Shown here piece by piece: positions 16,465 to 25,268 of a stretch of DNA of 64,000 nucleotides. Where the stretch lies: the NCBI RefSeq assembly GCF_003269425.1, contig NZ_CP030104.1, positions 1,731,501 to 1,795,500 of the forward strand, read 5' to 3'. A program made the translations under genes and the position numbers. The notes under the pieces were generated by a model, which was not told where the DNA came from, searched no databases, and saw only the letters and a program-made list of their open reading frames with translations. This DNA comes from Flagellimonas maritima (GTDB taxonomy: Bacteria > Bacteroidota > Bacteroidia > Flavobacteriales > Flavobacteriaceae). The stretch's first letter is position 1. Every line of letters begins with the position of its first letter.

Positions 16465-17940
16465 ATGTTCAAACACTTCATCAACCTTCAGTGGAAATCC
16501 TTTTTTAGGTCCGCTTCCTTCAAAACAGAAATCTGGTTTAAAATTTTAATGGCCTTTGGGGCATTATATTTTATCGGTGTTTTTTTAAGTCTGGGAGTAG
16601 GTTCCTATTTTATTATCGAAGATTTAGGTTTGGGAGATCCGTTACGGGTGGTCAATCAGTTTATGATTTATTATTTGGCTTTTGATATGGTTTTTAGATA
16701 TATGTTGCAGAAAATGCCTGTAACCAACATTAAACCATTGCTGTACTTACCTTTTAAAAAAAGTCAAGTGGTATATTATTCCTTGGGAAAAACCATAGTA
16801 TCCTTTTTCAACTGGTCGCATGCTTTCTTTTTTGTACCCTTTAGCATTGTATTGTTGACAAAAGATTATGGCATTACAAATATTTTGGGATGGCATTTAG
16901 GACTTATGGCATTGATTTACTGCAATAACTTTATCAACGTATTGGTCAACAATAAAAATAATATATTCTATTTCATTGCTGGAATTTTCTTTGTTTTAGG
17001 TGCTTCACAATACAATGGGTGGTTTGATATTACCGCGTATACAGGCCCATTGTTCGATAAGTTGTATGATATTCCTGTGTCGGCCATAATCCCATGGGCA
17101 TTGTTGTTGGGCCTCTTTGGATTCTCTTTCAATTATTTTAAAAAGAATATGTACTTGGATGCGGGTCTGGCCACAAAAAAATCAGAAGCTAAAACAGAAA
17201 ACCTGGATTGGCTGAACCGATTTGGTAATCTTGGAACTTTCCTCAAAAATGACATCAAGTTGATCAAACGAAATAAACGTTCCAAAACTTCGGTTATTAT
17301 GAGTTTTGCCTTTATGTTCTATGGGCTATTGTTTTTTACGGGAGCAGTAGAGACCTATCAAGGTCCGGTTTGGGGCATTTTCGCCGGCATTTTTTGTTCG
17401 GGAGGATTTTTATTCAGTTTTGGGCAGTTTGTGCCAAGTTGGGACAGCTCTTACTATCCACTGATGATGAGCCAGAATATCCGATACCGCGAATATCTCG
17501 ATTCAAAATGGTACCTAATCATTATAGCGACCTTAGTTAGTACCATACTTTGTGCTTTTTACATTTTTATAGCAGGTTGGCAGGCCTATTTGGCAATTAT
17601 TGTCGGGGCTATTTATAATATTGGTGTCAACTCATATTTGGTCCTTTGGGGAGGGGCCTACATTAAAACACCCATTGATCTGACATCAAACAAGAAAGCC
17701 TTTGGGGACAAGCAGGCGTTCAATGCCAAAACACTGCTATTGACCATACCTAAATTGGTTTTGCCCCTTATCATTTTTGCGATAGGATACTACTTGGTGA
17801 ATCCGATCACCGGTTATCTTTTGGTCGCACTCTCAGGAATTTTGGGCTTTGTATTTAAGAATAAGGTTTTTGAACTGATCGAAAGAATTTACAAAAAGGA
17901 AAAATATAAAACACTTGCGGCGTACAAACAAAAAGGATAA
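16465..17940 (+). CDS. ABC transporter permease (DUF5687-like)
   Basis: A 491-residue integral membrane protein with roughly ten to twelve hydrophobic helices and a cytoplasmic stretch near residues 230-275. It matches the DUF5687 family of Bacteroidota, which is encoded beside an ABC ATPase as it is here, 82 bp upstream. Together they would form an exporter whose substrate is unknown. The permease has no large extracellular loop, which argues against a MacB-type protein. The gap to the ATPase gene contains a small REP-like palindrome. Confidence 0.82.
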   Translation: MFKHFINLQWKSFFRSASFKTEIWFKILMAFGALYFIGVFLSLGVGSYFIIEDLGLGDPLRVVNQFMIYYLAFDMVFRYMLQKMPVTNIKPLLYLPFKKSQVVYYSLGKTIVSFFNWSHAFFFVPFSIVLLTKDYGITNILGWHLGLMALIYCNNFINVLVNNKNNIFYFIAGIFFVLGASQYNGWFDITAYTGPLFDKLYDIPVSAIIPWALLLGLFGFSFNYFKKNMYLDAGLATKKSEAKTENLDWLNRFGNLGTFLKNDIKLIKRNKRSKTSVIMSFAFMFYGLLFFTGAVETYQGPVWGIFAGIFCSGGFLFSFGQFVPSWDSSYYPLMMSQNIRYREYLDSKWYLIIIATLVSTILCAFYIFIAGWQAYLAIIVGAIYNIGVNSYLVLWGGAYIKTPIDLTSNKKAFGDKQAFNAKTLLLTIPKLVLPLIIFAIGYYLVNPITGYLLVALSGILGFVFKNKVFELIERIYKKEKYKTLAAYKQKG

Positions 17941-17960
17941 TCAAATCATTTTTACAATAG

Positions 17961-17986
17961 GGTCATTGAGCATAGCTGAAATGACC
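17961..17986. repeat. REP-like palindrome (TTGAGC..AG..GAAA family), copy 1
   Basis: GGTCATT and AATGACC form 7-bp inverted arms around GAGCATAGCTGA. The core TTGAGCATAGCTGAAA matches the element at 26423-26438 in 12 of 16 positions. Palindromes of this type (TTGAGCGCAGTCGAAA-like) are scattered in many flavobacterial genomes, by my recollection. Confidence 0.6.
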
Positions 17987-18022
17987 TTTCTATAGTTAAA
18001 ATGACCATTCAAATTACAATAT

Positions 18023-18718
18023 ATGATAACAGTAAATACTCTCTCAAAAACTTACGGTAGCCAGACCGTTCTAAAAATTGAAGCGTTGGAAATCCCGAAA
18101 GGACAAAGTTTTGGTTTGGTGGGAAACAACGGTGCAGGGAAGACCACTTTTTTTAGCCTCCTCTTGGATTTGATTCAGCCAACTACGGGCCATATCATAA
18201 ATAATGAGGTACAGGTTAATACTAGTGAAGACTGGAAACCTTTTACCTCTGCCTTTATTGATGAAACATTTCTGATAGGATATTTGACCCCAGAAGAATA
18301 TTTCTATTTTATTGGAGAGTTACGGGGCAGAAACAAGGCTGATGTTGATGCTTTGCTGGCCAGTTTTGAAGATTTTTTTCACGGTGAGATCTTAGGGCAA
18401 AAAAAGTACCTGAGAGACCTATCCAAAGGAAACCAGAAAAAAGCGGGTATTATTGCTTCCTTTATTGGAAATCCAGAAGTGGTAATTTTAGATGAGCCTT
18501 TTGCAAATTTGGACCCCACGACCCAAATACGCTTAAAGAGTATCATTAAGGAATTGGCAACCAAGGAGAATGTAACCGTATTGGTCTCAAGCCACGATTT
18601 GATCCATGTCACCGAAGTTTGCGAGCGTATCGTGGTGTTGAACAAAGGGGAGATCGTAAAGGACATTAAAACCTCCACTGAAACACTTGAAGAACTGGAA
18701 ACTTTCTTTGGGGGGTAA
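18023..18718 (+). CDS. ABC transporter ATP-binding protein
   Basis: A 231-residue ABC ATPase with all core motifs: Walker A GNNGAGKTT (~35-43), a Q-loop region that is shortened, signature LSKGNQKKAG (~131-140) in place of LSGGQ, Walker B VVILDEPFANLDP (~155-167), D-loop, and H-switch LVSSHD. The variant signature LSKGNQ is common in CcmA/NatA-like exporters of this type. It energises the DUF5687 permease encoded upstream. A MITE-like element begins right after its stop codon. Confidence 0.93.
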   Translation: MITVNTLSKTYGSQTVLKIEALEIPKGQSFGLVGNNGAGKTTFFSLLLDLIQPTTGHIINNEVQVNTSEDWKPFTSAFIDETFLIGYLTPEEYFYFIGELRGRNKADVDALLASFEDFFHGEILGQKKYLRDLSKGNQKKAGIIASFIGNPEVVILDEPFANLDPTTQIRLKSIIKELATKENVTVLVSSHDLIHVTEVCERIVVLNKGEIVKDIKTSTETLEELETFFGG

Positions 18719-18719
18719 A

Positions 18720-18850
18720 AGAGGCTATCTAAAAATTATACAGTTGTTGGATTTGTAAGGTTGACCCCAACAAAATGAACATCGAGCATCTATCGGTTAA
18801 AATTTCAATAGGCTCAATCTCAATCAGTACGTACTATTTAAACAGCCTCT
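18720..18850. mobile_element. candidate MITE or foldback element, ~131 bp
   Basis: The ends AGAGGCTATCTAAA and TTTAAACAGCCTCT are 14-base imperfect terminal inverted repeats (about 11 of 14 pair). The inside has no reading frame. It lies between the ABC gene stop and the convergent NTF2-like gene and could also act as a terminator. No unambiguous target-site duplication is visible. Confidence 0.45.
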
Positions 18851-18875
18851 AATTATTGAATTGATATCAAGACAT

Positions 18876-19244
18876 CTAAGACATTACTGAAGGATCATAA
18901 AAGAACTGTGCTTTTTTAATTTTTCCATTTTCTACCTGATACATGGATAGTTCTTCCATATTCACCCTGCCACCTTGTTTAAATGTGACATCGCTGGTCA
19001 TGGGTACCACAAAATGATTGCCCATTACCACGGGTTCACCAACAGTACCCCCATGGGCCTCTTGGATATTGTTTGCCCATTGTTCAAAACCTTTTAAAAT
19101 GTTATCCAATCCTTCGGTTTTTTCGTTTGGCACACCGGGCATTTCAAGGCTTACCGCATCTTTAGCATAAAGGCCATAAGCTTCATTGTACTTACCTTCC
19201 CTGCAAAGGCTTACCAATTTGTCTGCTACTTCTTGTGTTGTCAT
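18876..19244 (-). CDS. NTF2/SnoaL-like fold protein
   Basis: A 122-residue cone-shaped alpha+beta barrel protein of the SnoaL-like superfamily: an N-terminal helix ADKLVSLCREGKYNEAYGLY, then VPNEKTEGLDNILKGFEQW, and a beta sheet with the ending KIKKAQFFYDPS. It has no signal peptide. Such proteins bind small hydrophobic ligands or catalyse isomerisations, but no active-site residue is identifiable. It is the last gene of a minus-strand set with a DUF2461 gene 34 bp upstream. Confidence 0.72.
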   Translation of the reverse strand: MTTQEVADKLVSLCREGKYNEAYGLYAKDAVSLEMPGVPNEKTEGLDNILKGFEQWANNIQEAHGGTVGEPVVMGNHFVVPMTSDVTFKQGGRVNMEELSMYQVENGKIKKAQFFYDPSVMS

Positions 19245-19278
19245 GTGTTTGTTTTTTGTGATTAATAAATAAACTTTA

Positions 19279-19938
19279 CTAGGCTAACGCCTGGTTTAAA
19301 TAGGTGTTCAAAGGTCGAATGACTCTAAAATGATCTAAAACTTCTTCTACCAGATTTTCAGAATCGTAAAAAGAGGCCAAAGGAAATTCTGCCATTGCAT
19401 AGAATTGCTTGTTAAATACCAAATCCGTCTTTTTAGCTGCGACCATTAATTCCTTATCTAATCGCTTAGCTTTGTCTCCTTTTAATTTTCCGAAGTTTTG
19501 GACAAAATCATGTTCTTGTACAATAGCCAACAAAGCTTCAGGTTTCTCTGCAATCTTATATCTAATCCTTTTTAATTCTGGCGTACCTACCATAAAAAGC
19601 CCTCCACCTACATGAACGTTTTCAGCATCAATGCCTAAATAAAACCCAGGTAATTCTGATTTCTTGCCCCCTGACGAAAACCCAGCTTTCATTATTGTAT
19701 TATATAATGATTTATCCTTGGAAAACCGAATGTCCCTATTGATACGAAACAAAGCTTTTTTTGAATCCTCATCAATTTTATTTTCCCATTGCTTTAGTGT
19801 AGGGAGTATAGCGTCCAAAAGCCTCAAGAATGGGATTTTAACATCATTTTCATATCTTTTTTTGTTGGCATGAAACCATTCTTTGTTGTTGTTTTTGGCT
19901 AATTCCACGAAAAAAGAACTATATGCTTCGCTAATCAT
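19279..19938 (-). CDS. DUF2461 (TIGR02453) family protein
   Basis: The family is recognised by FFVELAKNNNKEWFHANKKRYE near the N-terminus (split FFVELAKNNNK / EWFHANKKRYE), RINRDIRFSKDKSLYNT (~67-83) and GFYLGIDAENVHVGGGLF (~98-115). Length 219 aa is typical. It is widespread in bacteria and fungi; function is unknown. The cytoplasmic protein has no membrane segment. It is the middle gene of a minus-strand trio. Confidence 0.88.
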   Translation of the reverse strand: MISEAYSSFFVELAKNNNKEWFHANKKRYENDVKIPFLRLLDAILPTLKQWENKIDEDSKKALFRINRDIRFSKDKSLYNTIMKAGFSSGGKKSELPGFYLGIDAENVHVGGGLFMVGTPELKRIRYKIAEKPEALLAIVQEHDFVQNFGKLKGDKAKRLDKELMVAAKKTDLVFNKQFYAMAEFPLASFYDSENLVEEVLDHFRVIRPLNTYLNQALA

Positions 19939-20001
19939 TCAGTAAATTTTAAGGTTTATTTTTTGTAAGACGATTCAATTGATTTTATTTGGACAAAATC
20001 T

Positions 20002-20319
20002 TCAAGAATTTTCCTTGGCTATGCTCAACGCCAGTTCGGCTAATTCCTCCCAAGCCTCTTTTTCCGCAAAATCCACTTCATACCAACCGGATAAAGGACC
20101 TTTATTTTTAAAAGGATTAAATTCCCTAAGTTCAACATTGATTTGATCGACCTTAAAGTGCTTCCCCAATTTAAATACCATTTTATGCTTTCTGGAAAAA
20201 AAAGCAAAAACCTTATTGTTATAGTGGATTGCGGGGGAACTCATCATTTTTCCTTCGGTCACATGTAGATGTTTAGAACATAGGTGATTCCTGATTTCTT
20301 TGAACTTATCAAACTCCAT
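20002..20319 (-). CDS. small conserved protein, possibly TfoX/YjbR-like
   Basis: A 105-residue soluble protein. Segments KMMSSPAIHYNNKVFAFFSRKHKMVFKLG (taken in pieces KMMSSPAIHYNNK and VFAFFSRKHKMVFKLG) recall TfoX_N or YjbR-like folds, in which a strand-rich core reads a surface or nucleic acid, but the match is weak. It leads a three-gene minus-strand unit. Its promoter -7 box ends only a few bases from the start codon, suggesting a leaderless or nearly leaderless mRNA. Confidence 0.6.
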   Translation of the reverse strand: MEFDKFKEIRNHLCSKHLHVTEGKMMSSPAIHYNNKVFAFFSRKHKMVFKLGKHFKVDQINVELREFNPFKNKGPLSGWYEVDFAEKEAWEELAELALSIAKENS

Positions 20320-20323
20320 AATT

Positions 20324-20331
20324 CAAAGCTA
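20324..20331 (-). promoter_or_regulatory. candidate -7 promoter element, near-leaderless
   Basis: Minus strand reads TAGCTTTG (exact TAnnTTTG). Only 4 bases separate it from the ATG at 20319, so transcription should begin at or next to the start codon. Confidence 0.45.
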
Positions 20332-20430
20332 CAAAAGGAGCAAACCCAAAAAGAGGGCGGATAAGACACTTTTAAGGGTTGATTGCGCCAAGTTTTACAA
20401 GTACATTTACCATATTTAAAGGTATTGAAA

Positions 20431-21444
20431 ATGAAACATGTAAGTATTTTGGTTCCCAGAGGAGATGCAATTCTGAGCAGCATAGTCGGTCCTCTTAAAG
20501 TATTAATGGCCGCAAATAGCTATTTAAAGCATACGGGGATGGTAGGCGAAGATTTTTTTGAAATTCATTTAGTAGGTTTGAAAAAGAACTGTTCGCTATA
20601 CAATGGTTTGTTCAGTGTTCATTGTAGCGACACTATTCATGATATAGAAAAAACCGATCTGATCTTAATACCAGCGCTTAGACCAGACAAATTGGTAGAG
20701 GACTTAGAGCAAAACATGGATTTTGTACCTTGGATTCTTCGACAAAGAAACCAATATGGAGCGGAAGTCGGTAGCATGTGCATTGGGGCGTTTGTACTTG
20801 CCCAAACAGGGCTTGTGGACAGAAAGCAGTGCGCGACCCATTGGGCGGCAATGGATATGTTCAGAATGATGTTTCCCCAGGTCAATTTAGTCTCTAATAG
20901 AATAGTTACGGACCAAGATGGGGTCTATTCGAGCGGTGGAGCGTACTCTTTTTTAAATCTAATGCTTCATTTGGTGGAAAAGCATTGTGGTAGACCCACA
21001 GCTATTTATATCTCAAAGTTTTTTGAAATAGATATTGATCGTGAGAATCAGAATCAGTTTGCTATTTTTCAAGGACAAAAAGATCATGATGATGCTACTA
21101 TAAAGGAAGTACAGAAATATATAGAGCACAATATCAAAGAAAGGATATCTGTGGAAAAATTGGCAAAAAAATATGCCATAAGTAGCAGAAACTTTGTGCG
21201 CAGGTTTAAAAAGGCTACCCAAAACACGCCCTCAGAGTACATTCAGAGAGTAAAGATAGAAGCTGCAAAGCGTAGTTTGGAATCTACAGAACAAAATGTA
21301 AATGAGGTAATGTACCAAGTTGGGTATATGGACCAAAAAGCCTTTAGAACGGTGTTCAAAAAATATGCTGGGATTTCTCCAGTGGCCTATAAGTCAAAAT
21401 ACAATCGGAGCAGGGTAAATTTTGAACGCCCTACTGCATGGTAG
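20431..21444 (+). CDS. GlxA-type transcriptional regulator (DJ-1/PfpI + AraC)
   Basis: 337 residues from ATG 20431 (MKHVSILVPRGDAI). The N-terminal ~190 residues form a DJ-1/PfpI class I amidotransferase-like domain with the nucleophile-elbow motif GSMCIGAFVLAQTG near residue 112, and the C-terminal ~100 residues are an AraC HTH: VEKLAKKYAISSRNFVRRFK then VNEVMYQVGYMDQKAFRTVFKKYAG. It probably senses a small metabolite and activates genes nearby or elsewhere. The upstream 16 codons in frame are weak and are left out. It is divergent from the TfoX-like operon, a plausible target. Confidence 0.92.
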   Translation: MKHVSILVPRGDAILSSIVGPLKVLMAANSYLKHTGMVGEDFFEIHLVGLKKNCSLYNGLFSVHCSDTIHDIEKTDLILIPALRPDKLVEDLEQNMDFVPWILRQRNQYGAEVGSMCIGAFVLAQTGLVDRKQCATHWAAMDMFRMMFPQVNLVSNRIVTDQDGVYSSGGAYSFLNLMLHLVEKHCGRPTAIYISKFFEIDIDRENQNQFAIFQGQKDHDDATIKEVQKYIEHNIKERISVEKLAKKYAISSRNFVRRFKKATQNTPSEYIQRVKIEAAKRSLESTEQNVNEVMYQVGYMDQKAFRTVFKKYAGISPVAYKSKYNRSRVNFERPTAW

Positions 21445-21558
21445 AACCACTTTTGTGTTAATGATTTTGAAGCTTGGAAAAATTATTGCATTTTACCGAT
21501 GAACTGTATAATATTCTGACTGTTTTTAAGTTAAGAATAAACATGATTACCTAGAACT

Positions 21559-24114
21559 TTGAAGCTTCAATACACTCTTATTACAGTATTTGTTTTTTTA
21601 GGCCTGGCATTTAATTCATGCTCCACCAAAAAGGACAAGTTCATCAATCGCAATTGGCATGCGTTAAATACCAAATACAACACCTTGTATAATGGCAATA
21701 TAGCTTTTGAAGCAGGTCGTGAGGAGTTGAACACAAGTTACAGGGATGACTATTGGGAAGTGCTGCCCGTAGAACGTTTGGAAGTAACGGAACAGATAAA
21801 GCTGGACTCTGAGGATAATAACCCGAACTTTATAATAGCGGAGGAAAAAGCCACAAAGGCTATCCAGAAGCACAGTATGGATATTGAGGATGAGGAACGA
21901 AATCCCCAAACCGACGAGGCCTTTCTTTTATTAGGAAAAGCACGATATTTTGATCAACGGTACATTCCCGCCCTGGAATCTTTCAATTACATTCTTAGAA
22001 AATATACCGAGAGCAACAAACTGAACGAAGCTACCATTTGGAGGGAAAAAACCAATATGCGTTTGGACAATCCAGAATTGGCAATTAAAAACCTAAAAAG
22101 GCTTTTTAAGTTTGAAACGCTTAAAGACCAAGAATATGCAGATGCCAATGCTGTTCTGGCCCAAAGCTTTATTAATTTGAAAGTTTTGGATACCGCGATC
22201 CAAAAACTGAAAATAGCGCAGGCCTACACCAAGAAAAATCCAGAAAGGGGGCGTTATCTATTTATTATAGGACAATTGTACAACCAATTGGGCTTCAAGG
22301 ACAGTGCAAATTACGCTTTTGACAAAGTAATTGCACTAAATAGAAAATCGCCAAGGGTCTATATGATAAATTCGCATTTAAAGAAAATCCAAAACACCGA
22401 AATTACCGATTCCAACAAAGAAGAATTACTGGAGTATCTAACAGACTTGGAAGAGAATAGGGAAAACAGACCTTTTTTAGATAAGATATACAGGGAAATT
22501 GCGCAATACCATTTGGCCAATGGAGCAGATAGTTTGGCAATAGTTTACTATAATAAATCACTTAGAGCAAACCTGGGCGAGCGTAAATTAAGCGCACTCA
22601 ATTACCAAAGTTTAGCTGACTACAATTTTGACCAAGATCAATATAAAGTCTCGGGAGCCTACTATGATAGCACATTGACCAACCTCAAAGAGAATACTTT
22701 AAAATACCGGAGAATTAAAAAAAAGTTGGACAATCTTGAAGACGTAATCAAATATGAGGACATTGTTCAATATACAGATAGCGTAATAACTATTTATGAA
22801 ATGCCCGAAGCAGAAAGAACCTCTTATTTTGAAGAATATATAGCTGAATTAAAAAGACAGGAAGAAGCTGCAGCGGAAAAAGAATTAAAAAGGACTACGG
22901 CAGGCTTTGCAGCTTTTGCGGAATCTAAAGGGGGCAAAGAGAACAAAGGCAAATTCTATTTTTACAATGTAACGAGTCTTGGCTATGGCAAGAACGATTT
23001 CAAGACCAGATGGGGAAATCGTGAACTTGAAGATGATTGGCGATGGAGTAACAAAAATAGGGCACTGCCTTCTGAGGCGACGGCACAAGAAATTTTGGCC
23101 AATGGTCAAGCCGCGCAAGAAATAACGGAAGAACAAAAATACTCGCTGGACTTTTATTTGGAACAAGTTCCCAAAGATGTTGCAATTATCGATAGCCTAA
23201 GTGCAGAAAGGAACTTTGCCAACTATCAATTGGGCCTGATCTATAAGGAGAAATTTAAGGATAACATGTTGGCGGCTGAAAAGCTTGAAAAAGTGCTCGC
23301 CTCAAATCCCGAGGAACGATTGATTTTACCTTCAAAATATAATTTGTTCAAAATTTACGAAGAGACGGGCAGTCCTCTGGCACTAAATGCTAAACAAGAC
23401 ATCATAATAAACCACCCGAATACGCGCTATGCCGAAATTCTTTTAAATCCCCAAGCTGTTCTTGAAGGAAACACGGATAGCCCAGATGCTAGGTATGCCG
23501 CTTTGTACAAACAGTACCAACAACAGGAATATTTAGAAGTAATAACGAAATCCCAACTTTACATCAATAGATTTACGGGAGACCCTATAGTGCCTAAATT
23601 TGAAATGTTAAAAGCGAACGCAATCGGTCGGCTAGAAGGCTTTGAATCTTTTAAAGAAGCTTTAAACTATGTAGCATTGACGTATCCCAACAATCTGGAA
23701 GGGAAAAAAGCTGAACAGATCATTGCAAGTCAGCTGCCAAAATTGCAAGCAAAAGATTTTTCACTGGAAACCGGAAGTACAGGAGCGGGAAATTGGAAAG
23801 TGGTTTTCCCTTTCAAGATTCAAGACAATGAAAAAGCCCTTGAACTTAAAGAACGATTGGAAGAATCAATTAAGGACTTAAATTATAAAAACATTGTTTC
23901 CAAGGACATTTATAGTCTCGAAGACCAGTTTGTGGTAGTACATGGTTTTAAATCGAAAGATTTTGCATTGGGTTATACCGAACTTTTAAAAAAGAATAAG
24001 GACTACCGCATTAAAGATGAGAATTTTGTAGTTTTATCCGATAATTACAAGATTATCCAAGTACATAAAAATCTAGAATCATACAAAGAACATATATTAA
24101 CCCCAAAACCCTAG
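21559..24114 (+). CDS. sprE: type IX secretion system lipoprotein PorW/SprE
   Basis: An 851-residue TPR-rich lipoprotein. Residues 1-20 form a lipoprotein signal with lipobox FNSC; the next stretch, NRNWHALNTKYNTLYNGN, is diagnostic of SprE/PorW. Several TPR-like pairs span ~100-400 and the C-terminal part (~540-780) continues the solenoid. In Flavobacterium johnsoniae SprE is needed for type IX secretion and gliding and links the PorKN ring to the secretion pore. The start is TTG 21559, chosen because it gives the signal peptide. It is followed within 6 bp by a bactofilin gene. Confidence 0.9.
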   Translation: MKLQYTLITVFVFLGLAFNSCSTKKDKFINRNWHALNTKYNTLYNGNIAFEAGREELNTSYRDDYWEVLPVERLEVTEQIKLDSEDNNPNFIIAEEKATKAIQKHSMDIEDEERNPQTDEAFLLLGKARYFDQRYIPALESFNYILRKYTESNKLNEATIWREKTNMRLDNPELAIKNLKRLFKFETLKDQEYADANAVLAQSFINLKVLDTAIQKLKIAQAYTKKNPERGRYLFIIGQLYNQLGFKDSANYAFDKVIALNRKSPRVYMINSHLKKIQNTEITDSNKEELLEYLTDLEENRENRPFLDKIYREIAQYHLANGADSLAIVYYNKSLRANLGERKLSALNYQSLADYNFDQDQYKVSGAYYDSTLTNLKENTLKYRRIKKKLDNLEDVIKYEDIVQYTDSVITIYEMPEAERTSYFEEYIAELKRQEEAAAEKELKRTTAGFAAFAESKGGKENKGKFYFYNVTSLGYGKNDFKTRWGNRELEDDWRWSNKNRALPSEATAQEILANGQAAQEITEEQKYSLDFYLEQVPKDVAIIDSLSAERNFANYQLGLIYKEKFKDNMLAAEKLEKVLASNPEERLILPSKYNLFKIYEETGSPLALNAKQDIIINHPNTRYAEILLNPQAVLEGNTDSPDARYAALYKQYQQQEYLEVITKSQLYINRFTGDPIVPKFEMLKANAIGRLEGFESFKEALNYVALTYPNNLEGKKAEQIIASQLPKLQAKDFSLETGSTGAGNWKVVFPFKIQDNEKALELKERLEESIKDLNYKNIVSKDIYSLEDQFVVVHGFKSKDFALGYTELLKKNKDYRIKDENFVVLSDNYKIIQVHKNLESYKEHILTPKP

Positions 24115-24120
24115 AAAACA

Positions 24121-24555
24121 ATGTTTTCAGACAACAAAAAACCTCGCCCTATGACAGAATTTGGAGGACAACCCAACAGAATTGAGAAGAACACTAAAAT
24201 TAAAGGTGACATTACTTCCGAAGCTGATTTTAGAATCGACGGAAAATTGGAAGGCAACGTAAAGACATCAGGAAAAGTAGTCATTGGAAAAGATGGTTAC
24301 ATCAACGGTAAAGTGGAATGTGTAAATGCTGATATTGAAGGAAAATTTAATGGAGAGCTTATCGTTAAGGATTTACTTTCCCTTAAAGCTTCGGCATTTA
24401 TAGAAGGAAACGTAACAGTTGCTAAATTGGCCGTTGAGCCAGGAGCTACGTTCAATGCTTCTTGCACAATGGGCAAAGGAGCTGTCGCTACAACACCTAC
24501 GCCAAACAGATTGCAGCAGTCCACCAAGACAAATGAACCAGCAAAAATCTCCTAA
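24121..24555 (+). CDS. bactofilin (polymer-forming cytoskeletal protein)
   Basis: A 144-residue bactofilin. After a basic, proline-containing N-terminal tail (residues 1-25) comes a right-handed beta-helix core of about 90 residues with repeated hydrophobic turns (GDITSEADFRIDGKLEGNVK, GKVVIGKDGYINGKVE, and so on), then a disordered Thr/Pro-rich tail. Bactofilins self-assemble into filaments at the membrane. It lies 6 bp behind sprE and overlaps the start of atpI by 23 bp, so all are one transcript. Confidence 0.93.
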   Translation: MFSDNKKPRPMTEFGGQPNRIEKNTKIKGDITSEADFRIDGKLEGNVKTSGKVVIGKDGYINGKVECVNADIEGKFNGELIVKDLLSLKASAFIEGNVTVAKLAVEPGATFNASCTMGKGAVATTPTPNRLQQSTKTNEPAKIS

Positions 24556-24760
24556 GAAGAACAACCTTAAGAATGCGGTGATGCTTTCAGGTATCGCTTT
24601 TGAGATGGGGGCTATCATATTTTTGGCCGTAAAGGGTGGAAATTGGTTGGACACCCATTATGAAAACGAAAAGAATATTTTTACGGTAATTGCCACTTTA
24701 TTGGGAGTGGCAATTTCTATTTGGGTAGTTTTGCAGCAATTGAAACGTATTAAATATTGA
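24533..24760 (+). CDS. atpI: AtpZ/AtpI family protein
   Basis: A 75-residue protein with two transmembrane helices (about 14-34 and 47-66) joined by the short loop GGNWLDTHYENEKNIF, the standard AtpI/AtpZ hairpin that helps assemble the c-ring or acts with Mg. I choose ATG 24533, inside the bactofilin 3' end; the longer frame upstream is in a bactofilin shadow. The next gene starts within its stop codon, so translation of the set is coupled. Confidence 0.88.
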   Translation: MNQQKSPKKNNLKNAVMLSGIAFEMGAIIFLAVKGGNWLDTHYENEKNIFTVIATLLGVAISIWVVLQQLKRIKY

Positions 24761-25164
24761 TGCCAAAACTCAATCTGCCTATTCAGTTTTTTTTGCTTCT
24801 TGTCTTCCTGCTATTTCTTTCTTTTGGAATCCACATCTTTGTTCTTTCCACTAAAAGTTTACCCGTGTTGGAGAATCTAATTGTACGTTCCTATTTGGTG
24901 AATGGAATTTTGGCGGCTTTTATCTTCAGCGCGCTCTACCAGTTTCGGGAAAGATTAAAAAATCAGATAGGATTTTTATTCATGGGAGGCAGTTTCTTAA
25001 AGTTTATCTTTTTCTTTCTGTTATTTTACCCCTCGTACAAGAGCGATGGAGATATGTCGGGTCTAGAATTTGCCTCATTTTTTGTTCCCTATGCTGTCGG
25101 GCTGTTTTTAGAGACTTTCTACACCTCCAAAATGCTCAAAAATCTAGAAGAATCGTCGGAATAA
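24757..25164 (+). CDS. small membrane protein of the ATP synthase locus (DUF6168-like)
   Basis: A 135-residue integral membrane protein with four hydrophobic helices and a short cytoplasmic tail (KMLKNLEESSE). Its place between atpI and atpB is the place where Flavobacteriaceae encode a family I remember as DUF6168; the comparison is from memory. In other bacteria this slot holds the second AtpI-type assembly factor, so a role in ATP synthase assembly is likely but unproven. It overlaps atpI by 4 bp. Confidence 0.72.
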   Translation: MMPKLNLPIQFFLLLVFLLFLSFGIHIFVLSTKSLPVLENLIVRSYLVNGILAAFIFSALYQFRERLKNQIGFLFMGGSFLKFIFFFLLFYPSYKSDGDMSGLEFASFFVPYAVGLFLETFYTSKMLKNLEESSE

Positions 25165-25227
25165 TCAATGGCCCAAAACGCTCAAAAATAAAAGTTTGAA
25201 AGCTTTTTTCTTTTTGTAAGAAAGACT

Positions 25228-25235
25228 TACATTTG
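25228..25235 (+). promoter_or_regulatory. candidate -7 promoter element for atpB operon
   Basis: TACATTTG matches TAnnTTTG. The predicted start lies about 27 nt before the atpB ATG at 25269, so the core ATP synthase genes can be transcribed independently of sprE-bactofilin-atpI. Confidence 0.5.
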
Positions 25236-25268
25236 CACCGATTTTGAGAGACTGATATTTTGAGCGAA

